Shown here piece by piece: positions 24,759 through 34,400 of a stretch of 62,625 bases of DNA (the stretch's first letter is position 1; each line of letters starts with the position of its first letter). The position numbers and the translations under genes were made by a program. Under the pieces are notes generated by a model, which made no database searches, was not told the DNA's origin, and saw only the letters and a list, made by a program, of their open reading frames with translations. Source of the stretch: Verrucomicrobiota bacterium (GTDB lineage: Bacteria > Verrucomicrobiota > Verrucomicrobiia > Limisphaerales > UBA1096); assembly GCA_030749225.1 (NCBI GenBank), contig JASMKO010000072.1, forward strand, positions 1 to 62,625, given 5' to 3'.

Positions 24759-25574
24759 ATGTTGGGACGTCTTGCGGTGCTTTTCGGCGTCGTGTTTTCT
24801 GGTTGGGTCGGGTCGGCTGACGAGCCGATCATGAACATGATGCCACGCTGGGACAACGGGTGGGGTTTGCAGTTGATTGATGAGTATCGTCACGAGGATG
24901 ATCTGCTGTTGGGTAACCGAACCGCTCACTCCGGCTTCACTGAGGATGTGCACCTTCTGCATTTCCAGGGAGTCTACACTTGGGATCGGTCGATTCGCCT
25001 AACATACAAGATACCGTACGTGTTGGATGCCCGCCGGGAGATGCCGGATGGCTTGGGAGACAAGCGCGTCGAGCATGACAATGGGATAGGCGATGCCACA
25101 TTGGCTTTGCCGTTGAAGAAATACTTCAACCTGGATGGCCGAAGTGGATCGTGGACATTCAAGCCGATGCTGCGCGTGCCGTTGGCCGGCGACGACGACT
25201 ACGAAATCTACGACAACGAATGGGGTGCCGGGCTGGGTTTGGGATATGAGTTTGAAATGCATCGACTGGCGTTTGTTAGTTCAATAAGCACTTGGACCTA
25301 CGAGCAAGAAGACCCGTCGGAAGTCCATTTGACGTTGGATCTGGGCTACAAGGTCGATGCAAGGGGAACGAACGGCACGCTCTTTTGGGAGACCGATTTT
25401 CACTATGAGGATGACGGCTCTGAAACCCTGCTGGCGGGTCCGGCATTTTACTGGAACTTCAACGACACCACCCACATGCGCCTGGAATGGAAGCATGATT
25501 TTCATGATCGCCAAGGCACGTTGGATCACGGCAATGGTGATCGGTTTCTGTTAAGCTTAGGGGTTGTTTTTTAA
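24759..25574 (+). CDS. Outer-membrane beta-barrel protein (MetA-pathway/transporter-like)
   Basis: 271 residues with a signal peptide (LAVLFGVVFSGWVGSA-DEP), alternating aromatic/polar strands throughout and a terminal Phe (LLSLGVVF), the mark of Gram-negative barrel proteins. The pattern GIGDATLALPLKKYF and the repeated RxxYKIPYVLDAR resemble the 'phenol MetA degradation' group of barrel proteins of uncertain role. Coupled to the HMA-like gene, it could be the outer-membrane part of a metal response, but this is inference from position only. Confidence 0.7.
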   Translation: MLGRLAVLFGVVFSGWVGSADEPIMNMMPRWDNGWGLQLIDEYRHEDDLLLGNRTAHSGFTEDVHLLHFQGVYTWDRSIRLTYKIPYVLDARREMPDGLGDKRVEHDNGIGDATLALPLKKYFNLDGRSGSWTFKPMLRVPLAGDDDYEIYDNEWGAGLGLGYEFEMHRLAFVSSISTWTYEQEDPSEVHLTLDLGYKVDARGTNGTLFWETDFHYEDDGSETLLAGPAFYWNFNDTTHMRLEWKHDFHDRQGTLDHGNGDRFLLSLGVVF

Positions 25575-25593
25575 TTTAAGCCCAATCAAATCG

Positions 25594-25607
25594 CGCTTGA
25601 CCAAGCG
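25594..25607. repeat. Palindrome variant CGCTTGACCAAGCG (intergenic)
   Basis: One-base variant of the iterated palindrome, between the barrel gene and the next sulfatase. Together with its outer bases it forms GCGC...GCGC. Confidence 0.7.
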
Positions 25608-25651
25608 CAGGCTTGCTTGACCTCGAGCTTGGCCAAGCGGAAACTCCCTCC

Positions 25652-27340
25652 GTGCAACGCATTTTTCTCTTTCTGTTTGCACTTGGCCAAGCTTTGGGAG
25701 CGCAGGCGGCCAAGCAGCCGAACATCGTCATCGTCATGGCCGATGACATGGGGTTCTCGGATATCGGTTGTTATGGCAGCGAGATCAAGACACCGGTGCT
25801 CGACAAGTTGGCTGCAAATGGGCTGCGCTTCACGCAGTTTTACAATACCTCGCGCTGCTGCCCCACACGGGCGTCGTTGCTCACGGGCATGTATCAGCAT
25901 CAGGCGGGCATCGGACTGATGACTGGCGACAACAAACTCCCAGGTTATCGTGGCGAATTGGGGCGTGATGTGGTAACGATTGCCGAGGCACTGGGCACGG
26001 GTGGTTACCGCCGCTACATGAGTGGAAAATGGCATGTGACGAAGCACACACGGCCCCAGGGGCCGAAGGACAACTGGCCGTTGCAGCGGGGTTTTGAAAA
26101 GTTTTATGGCACGATCATTGGGGCGGGCAGTTTTTATGATCCAGCCACACTCTGCCGAGGCAACCAGTTCATTACGCCGGAGAACGACGAGAAGTATCAG
26201 CCCAAGTTCTACTATTACACCGACGCCATCAGCGACAACGCGGTGACCTTCCTGAAGGAGCACGCCAAGGAGTCGCCCGACAAACCGGTGTTTCTTTATG
26301 TATCGTACACTACTGCACATTGGCCGATGCACGCGTTGCCCGAGGACATTGCGCGCTACAAGGGCGTGTACGATGACGGCCTTCAGGCGATCCGTGACAA
26401 GCGATTTGCGCGGTTGAAGGAGCTGGGCTTGATTCGCAAGGCTCTTAAGTTGTCCGCCCAATCTGATGATTGGGAAAAGGCACCCAACAAGGAGTGGGAC
26501 ATCCGCAACATGGAAGTGTACGCGGCGATGGTCGACAATATGGACCGCGGTATTGGCCGCATTGTGTCGGAGTTTGAGCGGCAGGGCACGCTGGGTAACA
26601 CGCTGATCATGTACCTGCAGGACAATGGCGCCTGCGCCGAGGGCTTCGGCCGCTATAGTCAAAAGCCGTACAACCGCAAATACAAGCCGCTCGGTCGTGA
26701 TGGATTCCAAACCAAAATCTGGCCGCCAATGCAAACGCGTGACGGGCGTCCGGTGAAGAACGGTCCTGACGCCATGGCCGGGCCGGAGGACACCTTCACC
26801 GGCGTGGGCCGCGGCTGGGCAAATGTCTCCAACACACCTTTCCGTGAGTACAAACATTTTGCACATGAGGGCGGTATCTCTTCGCCGTTCATCGTGTCGT
26901 GGCCCAAGGGCATTGATCCCAAGAACAACGGCCGCATCGAGCCTCAGCCCGGGCATCTCATCGACCTCATGTCCACCTGCCTTGACGCAGCCGGTGTGAA
27001 GCACCCCCGCGAATTTGGCGGTAACAAAATTCAACCACTCGAGGGCGTCAGCCTCTTGCCGGCTTTTCGCGGCGGCGAATTGGTTCGCAAGGACGCGCTG
27101 TATTTTGATCATCACCTCAATGGTGCCATTCGGGACGGCAAGTGGAAACTCGTTCGCTATGGGGACTCCGGCCGCGACGCCAAGCTGCACCCGTGGCAGC
27201 TCTATGACATGGAGGTCGACCGCAGCGAACAAAACGATCTTGCGAAGCAAGATCCCGAGAAGGTTAAGGCCCTCGCCGCCAAGTGGGAAAAGTGGGCCAT
27301 TCGCGCCCGTGTAAAACCGTGGCCATGGAAGGTGGACTGA
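25652..27340 (+). CDS. Formylglycine-dependent sulfatase (arylsulfatase type)
   Basis: 562 residues from GTG 25652, chosen because it puts a proper signal peptide (VQRIFLFLFALGQALGAQA-AKQ) at the N-terminus; a TTG at 25613 would add 13 polar residues. PNIVIVMADDMGFSDIGC begins the catalytic domain, and Cys69 in CCPTRASLLTG is the formylglycine precursor. GKWHV, DNGAC and a C-terminal QLYDMEVDRSEQNDLA segment match large arylsulfatases such as AslA. Periplasmic desulfation of glycans is the likely role. Two TTGGCCAA palindromes lie at its start, the second encoding LGQA. Confidence 0.93.
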   Translation: MQRIFLFLFALGQALGAQAAKQPNIVIVMADDMGFSDIGCYGSEIKTPVLDKLAANGLRFTQFYNTSRCCPTRASLLTGMYQHQAGIGLMTGDNKLPGYRGELGRDVVTIAEALGTGGYRRYMSGKWHVTKHTRPQGPKDNWPLQRGFEKFYGTIIGAGSFYDPATLCRGNQFITPENDEKYQPKFYYYTDAISDNAVTFLKEHAKESPDKPVFLYVSYTTAHWPMHALPEDIARYKGVYDDGLQAIRDKRFARLKELGLIRKALKLSAQSDDWEKAPNKEWDIRNMEVYAAMVDNMDRGIGRIVSEFERQGTLGNTLIMYLQDNGACAEGFGRYSQKPYNRKYKPLGRDGFQTKIWPPMQTRDGRPVKNGPDAMAGPEDTFTGVGRGWANVSNTPFREYKHFAHEGGISSPFIVSWPKGIDPKNNGRIEPQPGHLIDLMSTCLDAAGVKHPREFGGNKIQPLEGVSLLPAFRGGELVRKDALYFDHHLNGAIRDGKWKLVRYGDSGRDAKLHPWQLYDMEVDRSEQNDLAKQDPEKVKALAAKWEKWAIRARVKPWPWKVD

Positions 27341-27348
27341 TTTTACCA

Positions 27349-28221
27349 ATGAAAAAACTGATCATTAATCTGTGTGCGCTGGCCGGTCTGTTGACCGGAG
27401 CAGCAGTCGAGGCGGCCGACAAGGCCAAGGTGGTGTTCATCTCCGGCAAGCCGAGCCATGGGCGGTTGGCTCATGAGCATCGGGCGGGGAACATGCTATT
27501 GGGCAAGGCGCTGAATGAATCCGGTCTGCCGGTGGAGGCGGTGGTCCTCAAGGATGTGGGTTATCCGAAGGACCAGTCAGTGCTGGATGATGCATCCGTG
27601 ATCGTGATTTTTTGCACCGGCCACGGCGGGCATGTGTTGAATCCGAAACTGGATGAGTTTGATGCGCTGATGAAGAAGGGCAAGGGTGTGGTGATGATTC
27701 ACTGGGCCACCGAGGCGGTGAAGGGTGATCCGGGCAACAAATTCCTCGAATGGATGGGCGGCTTTTGTGATCTACATTGGAGTGTGAACCCGCACTGGAT
27801 TCCGAATTTCAAGCCGCAGAAGCATGCGATTTGGAACGGCGTGAAGCCATATAGTGCCAACGACGAATGGTATTATCACATGCGTTTCGTGAAGGATCTT
27901 GAGGGTGTGACGCCGATCCTAACCGACGTGCCGCCGGCCTCGACACTGAAGCGGCCGGATGGTGCGCGCAGTGGCAATCCCACTGTGCGTAAGGCTGTGG
28001 CCAATGGTGAGATGCAGCATGTAGCTTGGGCGTACGAGCGCGCTGACGGTGGACGCGGTTTTGGCTTCACCGGCGGCCATGTGCACATGAACTGGCAGCA
28101 CGACGACAATCGCAAGCTAATGCTTAACGCCATCCTCTGGACGGCCAAGATGAAAATCCCCAAAGAAGGAGTCCCTTCCAAAACGCCAACAAAAGAGGAG
28201 ATGCACGCTAACCTCGATTGA
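27349..28221 (+). CDS. ThuA-like (trehalose-utilisation) domain protein
   Basis: 290 residues from ATG 27349, nine bases after the sulfatase, with signal peptide (IINLCALAGLLTGAAVEA-AD). KVVFISGKPSHGRLAHEH and GVVMIHWATEA, and the C-terminal RGFGFTGGHVHMNWQHDDNR, match the ThuA flavodoxin/amidotransferase-like fold abundant in PVC bacteria. Its catalytic role is unsettled; sugar modification is usually assumed. It is presumably cotranscribed with the sulfatase, suggesting a shared glycan target. Confidence 0.88.
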   Translation: MKKLIINLCALAGLLTGAAVEAADKAKVVFISGKPSHGRLAHEHRAGNMLLGKALNESGLPVEAVVLKDVGYPKDQSVLDDASVIVIFCTGHGGHVLNPKLDEFDALMKKGKGVVMIHWATEAVKGDPGNKFLEWMGGFCDLHWSVNPHWIPNFKPQKHAIWNGVKPYSANDEWYYHMRFVKDLEGVTPILTDVPPASTLKRPDGARSGNPTVRKAVANGEMQHVAWAYERADGGRGFGFTGGHVHMNWQHDDNRKLMLNAILWTAKMKIPKEGVPSKTPTKEEMHANLD

Positions 28222-28350
28222 TCGCTGATTTGCAAAGCAAAGCAGTCATGACGAAGAAATAGTGAATGCAGCCGTGCCGTTGGCACTCCGGATGCGTGGG
28301 CAGGGCGCGTTTCATCGGAAAACCGTTTTCAATTCATGAAAATCAGGTGT

Positions 28351-28393
28351 AAATCCCCCCGGCACGCGTGCTGCTGGCTTGGGGGGGGTATTT
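28351..28393. promoter_or_regulatory. Large inverted repeat upstream of the giant surface-protein gene
   Basis: AAATCCCCCC (28351-28360) pairs with GGGGGGGGTATTT (28381-28393) with one bulge, enclosing a perfect 10-base palindrome GCACGCGTGC (28362-28371). It sits between ThuA and the CotH gene and may end the upstream transcript or shape the leader. The G-run of eight is a likely slippage site. Confidence 0.4.
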
Positions 28394-28434
28394 GAAACTT
28401 GACCCAGTTCAGTAGCGTACAAGGAATTGTTTTG

Positions 28435-31400
28435 ATGAATCGATTTTTAACGGGAATGAATGTGGCATGGGCCTGCCTTTTGGCGTTTGGCGTTCGGGCG
28501 GAGCAGATCGTGATCAGCGAGGTCATGTACAACCCGCGAGGCGACGCGCCGGAGTGGATTGAATTGTCCAACATCACAGCCACGCCGTTTGACATCGCCG
28601 ACTGGAGATTACGCGGTGACGCGGAGCTGGACTTTCCAGCGTTCGACGGGAACAGGGCGGACGAAGCGTTCCTCGGTCATTGGGAGAAAATCGTTTTGAC
28701 TGGCATTGATCCAGGACAGTTCCGTCAGCAGCACGGTGTTCCGTCGAGCGTAAAGGTGTTCGGCCCATGGACCGGTAGTCTGCCGAACGAGGGCGGCCGC
28801 ATCACGGTGCGTGACAAGAACGGTGTGATCGTATGCACGATGGGTTACAACGACCGCGGCAAGTGGCCTGTCGCCGCCGATGGCACGGGGCACACGCTGG
28901 TGCTGCGGGACTCGGATCTTGTTGTGGACGACTGGCGCAACTGGTCGTTCAGCAAGCGGCCGGGCGGCACGCCCGGTGGCGATCCGGTGCTGGGCGTGGA
29001 AACGCCGGTGGCCAGCCCGGAGGTGAACCTCACGTCCGGCATTGTGCTGGTTGATTATGGCGACCGCTGGAAGTACAACGATCAGAATAAGAACCTTCGT
29101 ACTTCTTGGCGCAACTCGAACTTCAACGACGCCTCGTGGAAATCCGGGCCTGGCCTGCTTGGGCTGGAGAACTCTTCGCTGCCCGCTCCCGGCATCAAGA
29201 CTGGCATAAACAAGGGCAGTCAACTTTGTTACTACTTCCGGAAAGAGTTCACGTACAGCAGCGACCCGAGCGAGGTTGCGCTGACGATCGACCAGATTAT
29301 TGACGACGGTGCGGTCTATTATCTAAATGGTACGGAGGTTGGTCGCTCGCGCATGCCGGGCGGGACGGTGAGCTTCACGACTAGTAGTTCGGCGACTGTC
29401 GGCAATGCCACGGAGGAGAAGGGGGTTGTTACGATCGAGCCAGGCAAGTTGAAGCGGGGTAAAAATGTACTCGCTGTCGAGGTGCATCAGACCAACACGA
29501 CCAGTTCGGATATCGTTTTTGGATGTCGCTTGAGTGCGTCGGTTCCCGCATCCAAGGGAGTGGTTATCAATGAAATATACCCGAAAGTCGGCAAGGAAGG
29601 GTACATTGAGTTTTATAATCCCACCGACAAGTCCACCGACCTTCGCAATTATTATCTCAGTGATGATCCTGGCAACCTAGCCAAGCGGAAGATTTCGCGT
29701 TCGTTGAAAATTGGAGCTCGTTCACTTGCCACAATCTCTTTTTCGGCCGCTCAGCTAAGCGTCAAGACTCCTGTGACGGTTTATCTGACCAAACCGGATG
29801 GCACTACGGTTATGGCGGCAATCCGGGCCGATGTACCGTTGGACGGTAGGTCATTCGGTCGTAAGCCGACCGGCAGTTCTGAGTGGTACCAGTTTACCGA
29901 TGCGACGCCGGGCACGGCCAACATGAGTCGTGCTTCGCTTGGCCAAGCGCTTAGCCTCAATGAGGTGCATTTCACTGCTGGGGGCCGTGTCGACTGGGTT
30001 GAATTGTACAACGCCAGCGAGGGCGCCGTGGACCTAGCCGGCCTCTCGGTGTCCACGCGGCGAGACTTTTCTGACCGTACCCCGCTGCTTGGCCGAGCAG
30101 CGAGCCGTGGTACAGTGGTGGTTGCCGTCGATTTTGAGGGTCGTGGGCAAATGCCACTGTACCTGCTTAATGGAGAGAAGGTGCTTCAGGCAATTCTGCC
30201 GGAGCGTCCACGTGGGATAGGCTCGGTGCAGGCGCACCCGGATGGGAGTCGAGAGTGGTTCACCGGATCCACCGACACGAAGGGGCGTGGCAACAGCCCG
30301 GCGCGGCACGAAAATGTGGTCATCAACGAGGTGATGTTCAACCCGCCGGGTGACCACCGGGGCGGGGAGTACATTGAGCTTTACAATCGAGACACCGAGC
30401 CGATCGACCTGTCGGGTTGGCGGTTTGTCGACGGGGTCAACTTCGCGTTTCCGTCCGGTACCACCATTGCGGCGGGCGGCTATCTCGTGATTGCTGCCAA
30501 CACAGCTTATATCAGAAGGGTTTACCAGTTGGAAAACGTGCTTGGTAACTATGACGGGGAGTTGAGTAACCCCGGCGAATTGCTTCGTCTTGAGGATGCC
30601 TACGGAAACCTGGCTGACGAGGTTGATTACCGCAACCGTGGCGACTGGCCGAGCTGGACAAAAGGCAGCGGCAGTAGCATGGAATTGGCCAATCCGTGGA
30701 CTGACAATCGCCTGCCATCCGCATGGCGCGACAGCGATGAGACTAACAAGAGTGTCTTTCGCCAATATACCACCACCGGCCGGTATCGGCAGTTGAAAAC
30801 CATGGGCAGTGCCACCGACTACCGGGAACTGCATCTGCACTTGGTCGGCGACTCGGAGATCGCGCTGTCCGAAATCGAGGCGGTTAGCTCCCGCACAAAA
30901 AAGAATGCTCTTAAAAATGCGAACAAGATGTCCACAAGCGGAACCAGCGCGAACGGATGGCTGGCACAGGGCAATCATTGGGCGACATACATGGACGGTA
31001 GCGAGCTGCATCTCATCTCTGATGGCCACGGGGACAACCGTCCCAACCGGATGGAGATTGATATGACCGCCGATGTGCGACGCAATGATGACCTGACGAT
31101 TCGTTTCAAGGCTCGCTGGATTCGAGGTAATCCCAGGCTGATTGCCTGGACTTGGGACAAGAGTGTCGCCGGCAGTTTCCTGATCGAAATTCCGGAGAAT
31201 CTTGGCACACCTGGCAAACGAAATTCGACGTACAAGGCCAAAACTCCACCACAGGTAGACGGCATTATCCACAGTCCGGCCGTACCCACTTCAAGCCAGT
31301 CAGTCCGGGTAACGGCCCGCGTCACATCGTTTGATCCCCTCGCCTCGGTGAAGCTGCGACACCGCGCTGATTCCTCCAACAATACCGGCGCATGGAAGAG

Positions 31401-34400
31401 CAGGACGATGTACGATGATGGCAGTCGTGGTGGAGATGAGGTGGCCGGGGATGGCCTCTACACCGCCACTCTGACCGAGTATCGGACCAACAGCCGACGC
31501 GTGCAGTTTTATGTTGAAGCCAAGACTACGGGTGGAGCGAGTCATCAGCAGCCCAAGTTGGGTCCGGCCCTTCCAGCTCTGTATGTTGTCGACAACCGTA
31601 AGCCGAAGACGGATTTGAGGAATGTGCGACTCGTCGTTTCGGAGTACGACATGGGGGCGATCAGCAATGGGGGTAGTTCCAAGTACAAATACAACTTCCC
31701 TCGCCTGTCCAACCACTACTTCAATGCCACATTTATATCCAACGAGAAGGACATTAGGTACAATTGTGAAATGCGGAACAGTGGAAGCCCGTGGACGCGT
31801 GGCAATCATGTTAATAGGGGGAAGTGGAAGATTCCCAACGACCGGCGGTTCCGCGGCAAGTACAAGCTCTCATGGGATGATGATGCCAATGGCCGCGTCA
31901 GCCGGAATCGCCTGACCCGCTATATGCTGTACCTGATGGGGCATGTAGTGAACGAGAACGAGATGATCTGGTTCACGGTCAACAGCAACTCCCCGCAGAT
32001 GCGCGAGGAGGTTGAGCCGGTGGCCAATGATTTCCTGAACCGCAATTTCACCGACGGCGTCAAGGGTAACCTGTATCGCATCGATGACGAGTGGTGGTTC
32101 ACCGACGGTTGGTCCCGCCAAAACCGGAATGCAGACTGGCGGTACAAGAGCTCCGACAACCCGGGACGCTACCGCTCCGAGTGGATGAAGCGCACCAATG
32201 AGTGGGAGGATGACTACAGCGCGCTCATTAACCTGTTCCGCACCGTCAGCAAGAGTTACAAGCAGGAGCAAGTCGAGCGGTTGGTTGATCCGCACCAGAC
32301 GATGATCATGTCGATGGTGCGTGGCTACATCGATGATTGGGACTCCTTCTCGCTGCGCCGTGGCAAGAACGGCTACTTTTACCAGCGACACGACGACGGC
32401 AAGTTCCAGTTTCTGCACTGGGATAGCGACCTTGCCTACGGCAATGCCTCGGCGAAGCTGTATCAGGGCATGCCCGGTTTCAGTAGCTACATCGTTAAGT
32501 GGTACAACAAGAGACTTTTTTATTCCTACCTTGTCGAGTTTACTGAGAATTACACCTACAACTCGCCACGCATGAATGCCTGGCTCGCCGCCGAGGAGAG
32601 AGTGAGCAGTTCCTACTCGTCACGGGCGAGCGAGTACAAAAACTTCTTCTCCGCACGACGAAACACCGTGAAGAGCGAGTTGGGTACCAACTTCTCACGC
32701 AAGAAATTCGAGATCACCACCAATCAGGGTGGTGCAATGAATTCCACCAGCGACCGACTCGACTTAAAGGGCACTTCGCCTTATGGAGTGATCAACCTTC
32801 GAGTGGAGGGGCACCCCGAGGCACAGCCAGTGTGGACTGGCATTACCAACTGGGCGATCAAAGGCATACAACTCCACGAGGGCAAGCAAACGGTCAAGGT
32901 GCTCGGCACCGACCAATGGGGCAGCATTCGAAGTCAGGACGAGATCAAGATTAACAAATCAGGAAACGCCGCGCCGGTGGCAGTTCTGAAGTCGCAGCCT
33001 GCCTCGTGGAATGTCCCCACCGACAGCGTGCTGCGGCTTGACGCTCGTGAGTCATACGATCCCGAGGGCCAGGCTCTGGTTTTTGACTGGTCGGCAAGCG
33101 ACCTTGATCAGATCGATTTACGTCCACTTGGTCAAGCTCGGGCCGAGGCGGTTTTTGCTCGGCCCGGCCTTTACGGATTCACTGTTAAAGTGACCGACGA
33201 GGAGGGCAAGGCCTCACGGGTGGAACGCGAGGCTGCCGTATACGGTACGACCGGTTTCAGCGGATTCACTGACCCGATACTGGAAGACTATTGGTCCGCT
33301 GCAAATGTGACGCCGCGCCGAAATTTCACACCTGATGTTTGGTATTCTCTCGACGACGTGGCCGGTTGGTTGGAGTTACAAGTGCTTAACTTAATGGCCA
33401 AGCCGTTGGCTAAATCCGTACCATCTTACCCATATATATCAAGAAAATTACCGGAAGAAACTGACTGGGCGTTGCAGACCAAGTTGCGCTTGGTTTCAAG
33501 GCAGTTTGGCGATTATGACAGTGGACTGATGGTTATACTCGGCAGAGATGGTAACAAAACACGTTACACCTTCGGCTTCAATGACGGGATGAATTTAATG
33601 GCTAAAAAAGTATCGGCAACCGGTCGAATGACGACATTGAATTCTAAACCCATCGCACTTGAAGAGATTGTGGTGCGCATTGTCCGTGAGGGGGATAAAC
33701 TGGTGTTTGAATGGAAGGTGGATGACGCTTGGGAAACGTTTACCACATTGACCATTGAGCCCGATCTTCCGGCATTAAATGGCGGCATTTTTTTGGCAAC
33801 CGAAAAAGAGCAGTCGATTCGAGTTGGCTTTGACTATGCCATGTTGATTGACCCATCTGCCGTGTCGCCGCTCAAGGGTAATTTGCGTTTGAGTGAAATC
33901 ATGTACAATCCGATTGGCGGCGACGCGTTTGAGTATGTAGAGTTGGTCAACGTCAGCAGCAGTGCTGTGAATTTGCGCGATGCACAATTTGATCGTGGAA
34001 TCACTTACCGATTCGGAAGCGTCTCGCTGGAATCGGGTGAGCGGATTATCGTGGCGAAGAATCGTGAGTCGTTTCTTTCGCGCTACGGCACGGTGGGCAT
34101 TCGTCTGGCTGCTGGGGAATTTGAGGGCCGACTGAGGAACGGCGGCGAAACCATCGCGCTGATTGACTCCAATGGCGATTTGGTGTTTTCAGTGGGCTAT
34201 TCTGACGGCGGCGCCTGGCCCGGCCGCGCCGACGGCAACGGCAGCTCGCTCGAGGTGATCGATCCGCGCCTCGACCTCAACAGCCCGGCTAACTGGAATT
34301 CGAGCATCCGTTACAATGGGACGCCGGGTGGCGGCGTTGGCCAAGCGCCGATGGTCGTCATCAACGAGGTGCTCGCGCATTCCGATGCGCCGCTCGAGGA

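Noticed and set aside
25586-27349. 587-codon open frame antisense to a sulfatase
   Set aside because: It lies wholly opposite a sulfatase with catalytic motifs and has no domain of its own; it is a by-product of high GC and codon bias.
30034-31272. 412-codon frame antisense to the giant surface protein
   Set aside because: No recognisable features; the opposite strand carries lamin-tail modules in frame.
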